A stretch of DNA of 64,000 nt, from contig OY723270.1 in assembly GCA_963210315.1 (NCBI GenBank), positions 1,054,001 through 1,118,000 on the forward strand, read 5' to 3'. This DNA comes from Rhynchopus euleeides (taxonomy: Eukaryota > Euglenozoa > Diplonemea > Diplonemida > Diplonemidae). The notes under the pieces are model-generated. The model worked only from the letters and a program-made list of their open reading frames with translations, ran no database searches and had not been told where the DNA came from. Position 1 is the first letter of the stretch, and each line of letters begins with the position of its first letter. The position numbers and the translations under genes are program-made. Below are positions 20,701 through 31,000 of this stretch, piece after piece.

Positions 20701-22442
20701 CATTTTTTGGAACAGTGTATACCCCGCCTTGCAATGCCGAAGACCTGTTGTTCCGGGCGGGAACCAAACAAAATGTAAACCCCAGTATCGTGCGCAAGAA
20801 ACAAACTGAACGATCGAGATGGCGTCCTAACGCTGAAAACGGTGTCGGGGCCTTTGGTGCTGTGTTGGGTATGTTGCGAGTGTTGTCGGTGCTGTCGGTA
20901 TGACCTGTATCTGCCACACACAGCGTGCAACACGCGACACATCCCACGGCCCTCAATGCTGGGTACCATGGAGTATATAGTGCATTTTGGTTTTCGTCCG
21001 GGTGGTCTTTGCAGACCTCTGTGCGATGCCGGCTCGCGAACCCAACATGTCTATGGAACCATGGGGACCAGCCTTGGCCCGGCATTGAAGTTGAGTCGCC
21101 AAGACTGTGCCAGTGGCGTCCCTTTGTCCCGCCAGGTGAAATGTGGAGAGCAAATCCGCAAGGGGGGTTGTGCGTTTTTCTTCCTCCTTTTTTCCTTTCC
21201 TCGCGGCACGCCGTGTGTGTGCCGGGAAATACCTGCAGTTTTTCCTTTCTTTATTTTGGCCGGTTCTTCTTCATTCTTCTTTTTTCCTTTTTACCCCCCC
21301 CCCCCCAGCCACACACACACACACGCGCCGCGCCCCGTTTTCGAGTGTCTGATTGAATTTTGGACGATGGCATGCCCGGTGCGAATAGCGTGTAGGAGGG
21401 ACGACACCCCCCACTCCCCCGCACCCCCCGTTGTTGCTGTGGTGCGGCACTGCCCTCTTGGTCCAATGTCTTTGCTATTCCTTTGCCAGTTCCCGCAGCA
21501 GGTCATGATGCTCAATCACGGAAGCCGTGCAGGGCTGTGCAGTGGCGGGGTTGTACCCCCTTGGGCCCAGAGAGGTGTGCAGAGTCTGCAGCAGGTCACA
21601 TGATGCTCAATGCACAATAGACTAGAGTCTCTGATCTCCGATGTGACCGATACCGTGCCTCAGCGGCACAAACGACTGACTGGCGATGCTGCTGCTGGGA
21701 GGGGGGGCGTGTTGCGACATGATGACATCACAACCTTACCAGCTACTAGAACCGACTGCTTGTGTGCGGATAATCTTCTTTCGATGGGTCTTTCTGACGT
21801 GGCAACACCGGCACACCGACACCGCAAGCCTGTGATGACATTACACATTAGGAATCTCTGTGTATTCCCGCAAGGGAAGGTGAGCATACCATAAAGAATA
21901 GGTCGAGACTGAGGCACCCCCACCTGCCCCAAGCCGTGCAGGCTGCACGGGCAGGGCTACGCAGTGGCGGGGTTGCACCCCCCACCTTGCCGCAAGCCAT
22001 GCGCTTTTTGAGCGTTTTCGGTATGTCTGTGGAAGCGGTCAAACAAAACCTCAAAACAATAACACTTCTTCTCTCTTCCTGTTTCCTGTAGCGAGTGAAT
22101 GAATCAGACTGGAAAGGAGAGGTTTCGTGTTGGCCCGCCACCCCCATACACAGGACGGCAGAACACCTCTCTCCGAAAAATCGGTAGTCAACCGTGTCCC
22201 CTCCTTTCCTCCTTCCTGAATAATGCGGTCAACGCTTTCCACCAAAGCGCACCGTTTGGAGACCCCCCTCGTGATGCATTGCCCACAAAACCCAAAACGA
22301 CCACCACAAACAGGGGGGCAGATACACAACCCCCACACCACCCCACCCCACCCCAGCCCCCACATGCTACGTGGGGAACCCTCGCCCACTCCCCTGCCCA
22401 TCCCCCCTGAGTGGGAAGAAGGCTGTGAGTGAGCCCTTACCC
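17783..22442. other. Long region without a recognisable gene
   Basis: About 4.6 kb dominated by homopolymers and simple repeats: C and G runs throughout 17920-19110 and at 19540 and 19776, a CA run at 18037-18062, CTT repeats near 18635-18660 and TG-rich DNA near 20240-20280. Open frames exist but are short and biased. One stretch at about 20960-21160 reads somewhat protein-like in two frames but matches nothing I know. Two copies of CAGTGGCGGGGTTG (about 21540 and 21970), each followed by ACCCCC, look like fragments of a repeat. Confidence 0.5.
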
Positions 22443-23777
22443 ATGGCGCTGTTTCGCCGCACTCTGCAGCTGCACCGGCACCGCGTTCTCTTTATGGGGT
22501 CGAGTGGGATTAGCGAGACGTGCCTCGCCCCGCTGATTGCGGATCTTCAAGGGGGTCAGAAGGTCTGCCGGGCATTGCATGTCATCGCACCTCCATCCAC
22601 TCCGACGGGCGCCGCAGGCATAACGCGGCTCGCGGCACGCGAAGGCGTCCCGCACACAGAGGTGGCTGACCCGCGCACCCTGCGGGGTTTCCAGCTCCCC
22701 GAAGGGGATTGGGATGTCGCTGTCGTTGCCTCATTCCGCTACTTCCTGCCTCCGCGGATCCTGCGGGGGTTGCGCCGCGGCGTCATCAACGTGCATCCAT
22801 CCCTTCTTCCGCGGTACCGCGGCTCCTCGCCCCTGCAGGCTGCCCTGCGGAACAACGACGCATCCGGAGGTGTCTGCATTATCAAAATCTGCCCACGCGA
22901 GCCGATGGATACAGGCGATATCCTGATGTCGCAAACCCTGCCGCTGAAGGAGACGACGCGTTATGAGGAATACCACGCAGCTGCGTCGGACGCCGCGGCT
23001 GCGCTTGTCGTGGAATCGCTCGACAGGTTTGAGGATCTGTGGGATTCGGCAGCCACCCAGCCTCTGACGTCGCTGCCCCCGGCGGAGAACCCCCTCTTCG
23101 CGCCACGGATCAGCCGGGACGACTGCAGGGCTGACTTTGCGGTGCCGCAGATGGGCAGAGGGTGGGGTTCAACCGCTGCCAAAACCATCTCCACCTCCAC
23201 CTCCACCACTGCAGCCCAGCCGATGCTTGGAGTGGGGACCGCAGCCACACCCTCCAATACACACGGCAGCCCTGCCGATGTGACGGAGGTGGAGTGTGGA
23301 CCCACAGGCGTTGCAGCGGGGCAGGGGGGTGTCCTGCGCATCCTAGGAGGGGAGCCGGCGCGCCTGCCGCATGGTGAAGATGTGTATCACCTCTGGCGGG
23401 CGATGGCGGGGTCGGGGGGGCTGTGGGCCCTCTTTGACAAGGCGGCGCTGATGTCTCAGGTGAAGCAGCAGCGTGGGAAGGCGCCGCGGGGCGGTGGTGA
23501 GCCCATCCGGTGCTCGGTGGTGGAGATGGTGCATCCCGGGAGGTGCCCCGAGTGGCACCGGGGGCTGCTCGATGCGATGTCGGAGGGGACACTCCCGGGG
23601 GACGTCGTGTTTCCGGAGAAGGGGCCCGAGATGTTCTACATCCGGACCAGCGATCCGGGATCGTGGGCGCCCGTCTCCCAGGTGCACATCTCGTGTGAGA
23701 AGCCTAAGTCTGCAACCCAGTTTATGACAGGGTATCGGTGTAAACCGCGCGTCCCCTACCGAGGCGTGTTCCTGTGA
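22443..23777 (+). CDS. Methionyl-tRNA formyltransferase, organellar
   Basis: Transfers a formyl group from 10-formyl-tetrahydrofolate to initiator Met-tRNA for mitochondrial (or plastid) translation. 444 residues from the first in-frame ATG. The N-terminus MALFRRTLQLHRHR is basic and fits a mitochondrial presequence. The folate-binding Rossmann core begins VLFMGSSGISETCLAPL. The active site is conserved: N116 and H118 in VINVHPSLLPRYRGSSPLQA, and D156 in PMDTGDIL, matching the Asn-His-Asp triad of the family. A Ser/Thr-rich insertion (about residues 242-276) separates the formyltransferase domain from the tRNA-binding C-terminal part, which makes it longer than bacterial Fmt. The last segment, FMTGYRCKPRVPYRGVFL, is lineage-specific. 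Single exon. Confidence 0.92.
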   Translation: MALFRRTLQLHRHRVLFMGSSGISETCLAPLIADLQGGQKVCRALHVIAPPSTPTGAAGITRLAAREGVPHTEVADPRTLRGFQLPEGDWDVAVVASFRYFLPPRILRGLRRGVINVHPSLLPRYRGSSPLQAALRNNDASGGVCIIKICPREPMDTGDILMSQTLPLKETTRYEEYHAAASDAAAALVVESLDRFEDLWDSAATQPLTSLPPAENPLFAPRISRDDCRADFAVPQMGRGWGSTAAKTISTSTSTTAAQPMLGVGTAATPSNTHGSPADVTEVECGPTGVAAGQGGVLRILGGEPARLPHGEDVYHLWRAMAGSGGLWALFDKAALMSQVKQQRGKAPRGGGEPIRCSVVEMVHPGRCPEWHRGLLDAMSEGTLPGDVVFPEKGPEMFYIRTSDPGSWAPVSQVHISCEKPKSATQFMTGYRCKPRVPYRGVFL

Positions 23778-24084
23778 GCAGCGGATGCGGGGGGGGGGGG
23801 GCTAGGGGGGGTCATAAGCCCGTACAAAACCAAAATTTTCGACATACCATCAGAGCCGCCCTAATACCTGATCTGACCCGAAAATCCGACCCATACCCCC
23901 CCGGAAACTGTCTGGGGCCCACTTGTGACACCTGATACGCACTTTTGTGATGATTTTTTGGGGTCCTAAAAAATGTACCTCAGTTTCGTACCTTGCCTTT
24001 GTACCTGAACCACTCCCGACCGCATTATTTTGTTCTTTGCAAGGGAAGGGTGTCACTACGCTCACTCAGCACGCCGAGCAACAC

Positions 24085-24798
24085 ATGCCGCGTGCCCAGG
24101 GCCTCGCAGAGGTGTCAGATGCTGCTGCAGAGGAGTACCTTGCTCGAAAGACGCTCGCCAAACGGGAGATGTGCGGGGTCTCGGCAGAGAGCGTTGTGGC
24201 AGACCTGCGTAAAAAGAAAACGGCACACGACATCGGTGAGGCGACATTATTTCGGGCGCTCCGTCGGGCTGGGTACATAGGAGAGCGAGTGGGACGTGGT
24301 GACGACAGATATATGCAGTGGTGCATCAACTGCACGCACGTGCGGGAAAAGCGGCGTTCCTTGCTAGCCAAGAAAGATGTCACCTGCACTCCTACTCCTC
24401 CCACTCGTCCTGCTCCTACCCCCACACCAACTGATGTGGGCAGTGAGAGTGATGGCAGCTCCAGAGCAGCAGATGATCTAGGAAGCAATGAGCGGGTCAG
24501 CCGGGCAGACTACCTCAGTCTGTACCGGAAGTACGAAGCGTTGCGGGCCCGCCACCACCGCCTCCAGGAGAGGACCCGAGGGTTGAGAGTAGGGTTGTAC
24601 AACGCCAGGGGAGGGTATTCCCCTGGCGTTGAGACATCCCTGGCGACCTTGCGGTCGCACTGTGTGGGGGCTGAGTCGGCAGGCAGATGCCGATCCAATG
24701 ACCTTGTTGAGTCCCCACATGGTACACTCTCATACGTGTTGTCGAGACTGCGTGGTGTGCATATCCTGCGGGGCGCAAATTACACAGCACAATCATAA
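24085..24798 (+). CDS. Element-encoded protein of unknown function, part 1
   Basis: The frame is open from inside the left arm. The ATG at 24085 is the first after the arm and gives 237 residues. Residues about 20-70 (VSAESVVADLRKKKTAHDIG then ATLFRALRRAGYI) look like a helix-turn-helix of the sort found at transposase N-termini. A Thr/Pro linker and a helical segment with DYLSLYRKYEALRARHH follow. No DDE/D catalytic core is visible. The tail beyond about residue 170 contains a 12-bp hairpin (24601-24630) and is less protein-like. A frameshift or intron may link it to the next frame. I do not recognise the family. Confidence 0.4.
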   Translation: MPRAQGLAEVSDAAAEEYLARKTLAKREMCGVSAESVVADLRKKKTAHDIGEATLFRALRRAGYIGERVGRGDDRYMQWCINCTHVREKRRSLLAKKDVTCTPTPPTRPAPTPTPTDVGSESDGSSRAADDLGSNERVSRADYLSLYRKYEALRARHHRLQERTRGLRVGLYNARGGYSPGVETSLATLRSHCVGAESAGRCRSNDLVESPHGTLSYVLSRLRGVHILRGANYTAQS

Positions 24799-25103
24799 CC
24801 ACTTCGGCTCTCAGGGCGTACAATATCCCAATCGTGCCTTCACAGGCTAAGATCGACGAAGCAAAAGCATCTACAACGCTGCCTACTAATGCCGATGCAG
24901 CCTCCCAGGCGTACGAAGTACTCACAATGACCCATATGCGATCGAAGTACTACACCCAGAAGGTGGCTGAACTCATTCTGCTGACGCAACAACACAACAT
25001 TCCCACTAATCAGGTCAAGAAAGACCTTGCCGAGGCACTGGGGAAGGCAACATGCGTGCCACCTGAGCCAGAACCACCGCAGAAAAGGCAAAGAACGAAA
25101 TAA
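24711..25103 (+). CDS. Element-encoded protein of unknown function, part 2
   Basis: An open frame from just after a stop at 24708-24710, with no early ATG. It reads VPTWYTLIRVVETAWCAYPA, then SALRAYNIPIVPSQAKIDEA, later YYTQKVAELILLTQQHNIP, and ends EPPQKRQRTK. It looks like a genuine protein C-terminus with a basic tail. It is in a different frame from 24085-24798 and overlaps its end, so a frameshift or small intron near 24711-24798 would be needed to join them. It ends inside the right arm of the element. Function unknown. Confidence 0.35.
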   Translation, partial: VPTWYTLIRVVETAWCAYPAGRKLHSTIITTSALRAYNIPIVPSQAKIDEAKASTTLPTNADAASQAYEVLTMTHMRSKYYTQKVAELILLTQQHNIPTNQVKKDLAEALGKATCVPPEPEPPQKRQRTK

Positions 25104-25170
25104 TGCGGTCGGGAGTGGTTCAGGTACAAAGGCAAGGTACGAAACTGAGGTACATTTTTTAGGACCCCAA

Positions 25171-25368
25171 AAAATGTCACTCCAGTACAGCCGCTCTTTA
25201 CTCGTATTTTGTTTGTGATGCGTTGACGCTTCCACACACAAAACCTAATAAAAAGTTTGCGTTGACGCTTCCACACACAAAACCTCAACTCCTGTGATGG
25301 GGGAGGCTAGTGGTGTGCGGAGCACGTTTGGCTGTGGTAGAGTGACATTTTCTGCTCACAAGTGTGCG
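25171..25368. mobile_element. Short TIR element inserted in the right arm
   Basis: The matching left arm is uninterrupted, so the insertion is certain. It entered a run of six A, and six A are present again on the far side. The ends carry AAAATGTCACTCCAGTACAG and GTGACATTTT followed by CTGCTCACAAGTGTGCGT. The interior has the core GCGTTGACGCTTCCACACAC twice (25224 and 25259), a local tandem duplication. Confidence 0.8.
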
Positions 25369-25540
25369 TAAAAAATCATCACAAAAGTGCGTATCAGGTG
25401 TCACAAGTGGGCCCCAGACAGTTTCCGGGGGGGTATGGGTCGGATTTTCGGGTCAGATCAGGTATTAGGGCGGTTCTGATGGTATGTTGAAAATTTTGGT
25501 TTTCGTACGTTTTTAGGGGGGCTTATGACCCCCCCTAGGG

Positions 25541-25978
25541 CAGTGGTGGCTGCGTACGCGTACGCAGCGTGATTTTCAAAAAGTGCGTACGGCGTACGCG
25601 TACGCGTACGGCGCTGCGTACGGCAGTCTATGGAGCACAGGAGACGGCCATGGCCGCACACCAAATCCAACAGTCGAACTCAGGTGTACCAGGGGCAGCC
25701 TTCGAGCCTTCCAGTCGGAAGTGGTACCTTTTGCAGTATGATTGCGGGTGTACTTGCAGGTGTTGCGAGTTATTCGCCACGTGCGCGGCAAGGAACCATC
25801 TGTGAAAGGCAAGATCAAAGGCCAGGGCCCAGCCACCCGCTGGGTGGCCTACTGTGTGCTGAGAGACCTGGAATACCAGCCGTACGCAAAATCTGCGTAC
25901 GCGTACGCAGCGCGATTTTCAGAAAGTGCGTACGGCGTACGCGTACGCGTACCGTACGGCCGTACGCTGCCACCACTG
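25541..25978. mobile_element. hAT-like non-autonomous element
   Basis: Ends CAGTGGTGGC and GCCACCACTG are inverted and have the CAGTGG start typical of many hAT transposons. An exact 8-bp duplication CCCTAGGG flanks it (25533-25540 and 25979-25986), the hAT duplication length. It landed across the right end of the TA-flanked element. Both subterminal regions carry tandem TACGCG/GTACGC units (25551-25624 and 25879-25970). The middle contains short open frames without recognisable domains. Confidence 0.8.
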
Positions 25979-26043
25979 CCCTAGGGGGGGGGGGGGCAAC
26001 GTCACGGTGGGATCTTGTAAATTTTACATGTATAACTACAAGT

Positions 26044-26110
26044 ATATACATGTATTATACATGTATAATACTTGCATGTCAACTATTATACATGTATAAT
26101 ACATGTATAT
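26044..26110. repeat. Perfect AT-rich hairpin 1
   Basis: A 27-bp arm (26044-26070) built from TACATGTA units, a 13-nt spacer CTTGCATGTCAAC, and an exactly inverted arm (26084-26110). The strong AT-richness contrasts with the surrounding GC-rich DNA. Confidence 0.9.
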
Positions 26111-26122
26111 GCCTGAAATATA

Positions 26123-26221
26123 CATGTAAAATACATGTATATCAAGTAAAAATACAAGTATAATACTTGCATGTCAACTATTATACTTGTATTTTTACTT
26201 GATATACATGTATTTTACATG
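26123..26221. repeat. Perfect AT-rich hairpin 2
   Basis: A 43-bp arm (26123-26165), the same 13-nt spacer CTTGCATGTCAAC (26166-26178), and an exactly inverted 43-bp arm (26179-26221). It ends at the first base of the direct repeat that starts the following cassette. Confidence 0.92.
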
Positions 26222-26302
26222 CACGGTGGACTCCAGCGGGGGTAGGGTAACCCTTTTCGGGAGTCTCAACTAGGGGGAGTCCAACTCCCGCTAGCGGGAG
26301 TC
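26221..26302 (+). repeat. Cassette direct repeat, left
   Basis: Starts GCACGGTGGACTCCAGCGGG, includes AACCCTTTTCGGGAGTCTCA, and contains the 16-bp palindrome CTCCCGCTAGCGGGAG (26285-26300, repeated at 26307-26322). It matches 26981-27078 apart from a 16-19 bp insertion in the right copy. Confidence 0.85.
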
Positions 26303-26451
26303 TATACTCCCGCTAGCGGGAGTCTTTTCACCTATTTTCACTCATTTTTCCCATGATACCTATGCAATGTGGCACTCGTCACTGAAGTACAGCCACACCA
26401 AACGAAACGGACGTTTCCACCCATCCCAGCTCGCAGACCTGATTCACAAAA

Positions 26452-26832
26452 ATGGGGAAGACGACAACGAAGCCGGCAGCGAAGCCGGCGGCAAAGTCGA
26501 TTAAGAAGAAGAAGAGCGCAGAGAGTCCCGAGGCTGCGGAGGCGACGAACATTGTGCATGATTTTTGCACGGCCTTCCCTGTTAAAAAAGGGGGCAGTGT
26601 GCTGACACTGGGATCCATTAGAAGGCTCCTAGCAACGGTGTTGAGCAAGGAGCTCCACAAGCACAGCACCCAGGTGGCCAACGCAATCATCGCCATGTCT
26701 TCCCTGACATGGATAAGTTCGCTGTCAGGGAAGTCGCAACGATGCGGAAGGAGGGCGCTCTCCGTCATATACAAGGTGGAGGCGAAGTATGGCAAGGTGC
26801 AGGATACAAACGTGTCGTCGGGGGCAGCCTGA
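26452..26832 (+). CDS. Small basic protein, possible divergent histone-fold (H2B-like) remnant
   Basis: A 126-residue frame inside the direct-repeat cassette. The N-terminus is Lys/Ala/Pro-rich (GKTTTKPAAKPAAKSIKKKK), like a histone tail. Residues about 50-80 (TLGSIRRLLATVLSKELHKH) can be aligned without gaps to the last helices of H2B, whose pattern is REIQTAVR-LLPGELAKHA. The remainder after about residue 85 is unlike H2B, and an alternative frame from 26709 is also open, so the gene may be frameshifted. The similarity is weak and could be convergent low complexity. If real, it is a histone-related gene or pseudogene carried in a mobile cassette. Confidence 0.3.
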   Translation: MGKTTTKPAAKPAAKSIKKKKSAESPEAAEATNIVHDFCTAFPVKKGGSVLTLGSIRRLLATVLSKELHKHSTQVANAIIAMSSLTWISSLSGKSQRCGRRALSVIYKVEAKYGKVQDTNVSSGAA

Positions 26833-26980
26833 AGCCGCGAATGATCGCGACACGGGCGAACGGCTTGGCACCGTGGGTCTGGATAGATGCTGGAGTTCGG
26901 CCGGGTGAAACCGGAAGTCGCAGCAAAATTTGCCCCCCCAGATTTCTTCCTCAAACCCACCCGTGGGCTGATCCGGCCTT

Positions 26981-27078
26981 GCACGGTGGACTCCAGCGGG
27001 GGTAGGGTACCACTACCGGGTTTAACCCTTTTCGGGAGTCTCAACTAGGGGGAGTCCAACTCCCGCTAGCGGGAGTAT
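26981..27078 (+). repeat. Cassette direct repeat, right
   Basis: Second copy of the 26221 repeat, with CCACTACCGGGTTTA inserted after GGGTA, and ending with the same palindrome CTCCCGCTAGCGGGAG (27060-27075) and GTATA. The pair encloses about 680 bp including the histone-like frame, resembling terminal direct repeats of a small element. Confidence 0.85.
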
Positions 27079-27180
27079 AGATCAGCAGTGGGCAACAATG
27101 AGGCGATGCGGGGGGCGAGGGCACCGATGCTCACTGTGCGACATCCCAGAAGAACGCTGGTATCAACAGGTGCATCGATA

Positions 27181-27272
27181 GGAGGGGAGGGGAGGGGAGG
27201 GGAGGGGAGGGGAGGGGAGGGGAGGGGAGGGGAGGGGAGGGGAGGGGAGGGGAGGGGAGGGGAGGGGAGGGG
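27181..27272 (+). repeat. (GGGGA)n microsatellite
   Basis: About 18 tandem GGGGA units on the + strand. Four or more G tracts with single-base spacers can form G-quadruplexes. It lies about 740 bp upstream of the giant gene. Confidence 0.95.
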
Positions 27273-28008
27273 TAGTGGCAGCTTGACGCGTCTCATAGAC
27301 CTGGAGGCGGTGTGCCTGGAAACCTGGCCTGCTGCGTCCCGTTTCCGGCGTGTTCTGACGATCGCCCTAGCCTGTGTGTCGGCGAGTTGTGGAGGCAGCC
27401 CGAGCTCTGATGAGTCGTTGCGGGCAGTGGGTGCGGGTGGTCCGCATGGGTGGGTTGCGTTTGTGTGGGCTTTGTGGCGATCTGCGCAAGGGATGTGACC
27501 CTGGGCAACGCATCTGCCAGTCACAACAGGAGTGTCTGTTATAACGCCCAGGGGGTGCCGTTGCTGGGACCACAATCAGGGAGGTTGTGGCTCGAAGTGT
27601 GTCGGCATGGCATAGATAAGCCGCTGCACCGAAGATAGGGAGGCGAGTGTTGCACTGGTGATTCCCCGTCCCACATGAGGGTCCTCGCCTTGCAAAGACT
27701 GATGCCTGAGCGAGGGCGTGCGCTGTTGTTGTCCTTTCCAATGCGTGAATGGAGGGGCGGGCGTTGGGGGGTGGGGGAGTGGTGGCGGGGGGAAGTTGTC
27801 AGGCATGTGATTGTTGTATTTGCACCGCACACCCACACAGACCTGCCTTCTTTGGGCAACACACATACGATACACACATAGGCACAGCTGTGCAAAGGAG
27901 CGTGTGGGTTGGTTGATTGATTTGGAGGAGTGCAGCACAAGGCATCAGAAGGAAGGACCACCTTTGGAAATAGGGGGCGCTGGGTGCGTCGTGGGTGGGA
28001 GTTCGGGG
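27273..28008. other. Region upstream of the giant gene
   Basis: No separate gene seen. The reading frame of the giant gene is open back to about 27811, but the segment before 28009 is not protein-like and the signal peptide begins at 28009. Confidence 0.4.
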
Positions 28009-31000
28009 ATGATGCAGCGACACGCGGTGTTGCTGGTGCTGGGGATGGCGGTAGGCGGGCATGCGCTGTGCGCTGACCACGCCGACCAGGCGGGGTGCTC
28101 TGGGGACGCGGAGTGCCTGTGGAGCCCGAAGTGGCTGCCGGACCTGTGCGCGGAGAACCCGTGCACGGGGATGATCAGCGGGGAGATGTGCGTGACGACG
28201 GCGGTGGAGATGCCGTACCCGTGCCAGGCGCCCGCCGGGGACGCGGACTTCTGCAAGGTGGAGGTGTGCACGTACAACCCGTCGGCGCGGCCGTCGTGCG
28301 CGGTGAGCCACTGCATGCACTTTGACGGGCAGGCGTGCAACACGGACAGCACCGGGGCGTGCCAGTGGGCCGCGACGGGGGACGTGTCGAAGCTGGCGCC
28401 GTCGGAGCAGGCGACGAAGTGCGTGGAGGACCACTGCGTCGGGGTGAAGGAGGAGGCGCTGTGCGGGAAGACGAGCGGGTGCGTGTGGGGGTCGGGGAAG
28501 TGCACGCGGACGGCGTGCGCGGCCAACAACGACGAGCTGCTGTGCCAGAAGGACCCGCGGTGCGCGTGGGAGTTCATGTGGGAGTTCGGGGAGTGCAAGG
28601 AGACGGAGTGCGGGGCGGTGGCGTACAGCAAGTGCAACGCCAACGCGAAGTGCATGCAGGACGCGGCGAACAAGGCGTGCGTGCCGCGGACGTGCGACAA
28701 GCACAACCAGCCGACGCCGGACAGGTGCGCGTGCTCGGATGACCCGGACTGCACGTGGCACGAGGGGACGTCGTCGTACTGCACGGACCCGAAGTTCGAC
28801 GCGTGCGCGGACCTGGACGTGGCCTTCATCCTGGACGGGTCGGGGTCGATGCGGCGCTCCTTCGGGATGCACCCGCACGGGTTCTTCGGGCTGATGGAGA
28901 CGCTGCGGGAGTGGATGAAGACGGTGCCGCTGACGGGGGACGACCACACGGTGGGGGCCAAGATCGACCAGGCGACGTCGTCGGGCAAGGGGTTCCGCAT
29001 CACCTTCATCCAGTTCTCCATGGCGGACGCGACGCCGGCCCAGGACCACCCGACGGGGTGTGCTGTGGGGCAGTGCACGGACGGGCTGCTGTCCGGGAAC
29101 CGGGAGGAGCTGCACGGGGACATCGACTGGCACGAGGCGAACTTCCAGGCGCAGTGGACGTACCTGCACGCCGCGATGCAGGACGTGGCGGACCACACCT
29201 TCGTGGCGACGCAGAGCCCGGCGTGGCGGAAGCACGTGGTGATTGTGATCGCGGACGGGGGGCTGACGGACATCGACGGGGACGCGTGCTGCGAGACGGC
29301 GTGCAAGGACCCGCAGTGCATCGACCGGGACTGGCGGCCGGAGTACCCGGGGCAGCTGGACGCGGCGCAGGCGAAGCTGCGGACGGAGGACGTGACGGTG
29401 TTCGGGATTGTGATGCGGCGGTTCAGCAAGCACACGTTCCAGGACGACAACGCGGAGGCGAAGCTGAAGCCGCTGGTGACGGCCCCGGCGGACACCCACT
29501 TCATGAACCTGATGCTGGACGAGATCCCGACCCAGGTGCTGGACAAGCTGTGCGACGCGTCGAGCACCTTCGGGAAGCACCTGGCTGCGGGGGCGGGGCA
29601 GGGGCAGGCGGGTGGCGGGGCGACCGGGCCCAGCGCGTGCGCCGCGGAGACGGAGCAGGACAAGTGCAAGGGGCTGCCGGGGTGCGTGTGGGACGGGGGG
29701 CTGTCGAAGTGCGAGGGGTCTGCGTGCTTCGGGCTGTGCTCGGAGACGGAGTGCAAGAAGAACGCGGGGTGCGAGTGGAAGGGGACGCGGTGCGACCCGA
29801 AGCCGCCGGGGTGCGCGAACAAGGGGCAGGCGGACTGCGCGAGTGACGCGGCGTGCCTGTGGGACCCGGTGTGGGCGAAGGGCGGGTGCGTGGAGAACCC
29901 GTGCACCCCGTACTCGCAGCAGGCGGCGTGCGACGGGCACGTGGAGACGATGCCGAGCCCGTGCGCGGAGCCTGCGGGGCAGGGGAACCCGGAGTACTGC
30001 CAGCTGGAGACGTGCGCGTACGACCCTGCGGGGAAGACGTGCGCGGTGAAGAAGTGCCTCGAGGACGGGTCGAAGCGGTGCGCGGACAAGACGGAGTGCG
30101 AGTGGGTGCCGTCGGTGACGCCGGTGCCGGCCGGCCCGCCGTCGACGCTGGTCGACTTCTGCGGGGAGAAGCGGTGCCTGGCGACGGCGCAGGCGGACTG
30201 CGATAAGCACGCGGCGTGCAAGTGGGACGGGAAGGCGTGCGGGGAGACGGAGTGCGCGAAGCACCGTGTGCAGGCGGACTGCGACAAGGACGACAAGTGC
30301 GTGCTGGACATGAAGGCGACGCCGGAGCCGACGTGCGTGCAGACGGAGTGCTCGCAGAAGTACTCGGCGCAGCCGGACTGCGACAAGGACGACAAGTGCA
30401 TGTGGAACGGGAAGGACACGTGCGTGCCGAAGACGTGCGACAAGCACGGGGACAAGTGCGCGTGCGACGCGGACGCGGACTGCAAGTGGCACCACGGGGC
30501 GGGCGGGGCGTACTGTGCGGGGACGTCGTACAGCAACTGCCCGGACCTGGACATCGCGTTCGTGCTGGACGGGTCGGGGTCGATGCGGCGCTCCTTCGGG
30601 AGCCACCCGCACGGGTTCTTCGGGCTGATGGAGACGCTGCGGGAGTGGATGAAGACGGTGCCGCTGACGGGGGACGACCACACGGTGGGGGCGGCTGCGA
30701 CGCGCGACTCTGGGCTGCGCCTCACCTTCATCCAGTTCTCCATGGCGGAGGCGACGCCGGCCCAGGACCACCCGACGAAGTGTGCTGTGGGGGAGTGCAC
30801 GGACGGGCTGCTGTCCGGGCGGCGTGACGAGCTGCAGGGGGACATCAACTGGCACGAGGCGAACCACCAGGCGCAGTGGACGTACATGCACGCCGCGCTG
30901 CAGGACGTGGCGGACCACACCTTCCTCCCGAGCCAGAGCCCGTCGTGGCGGAAGCACGTGGTGATTGTGATCGCGGACGGGGGGCTGACGGACATCGACG

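Larger units (their letters stand above)
23805..25535. mobile_element. TA-flanked TIR element with two unknown ORFs
   Basis: Flanked by TA (23803-23804, 25536-25537). Ends GGGGGGGTCATAAGCC and GGCTTATGACCCCCCC begin long inverted arms: about 23805-24040 on the left, and 25081-25170 plus 25369-25535 on the right. The right arm is split by a younger short TIR element (25171-25368). The end motif GGGGGGGTCA and the TA duplication are shared with the foldback at 16092-17239, suggesting one Tc1/mariner-like family. Its right end was later hit by the hAT-like element at 25541. Two frames inside may be the remains of its own gene. Confidence 0.75.

Noticed and set aside
21496..21620. A TIR element between the two GCAGGTCA...TGATGCTCAAT copies
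   Set aside because: The direct repeats differ by two bases and no inverted ends are present between them.
22371..22442. A start of the formyltransferase at 22371
   Set aside because: The codon is GTG and the segment is a C-rich upstream tract; ATG at 22443 gives a normal targeting-type N-terminus.
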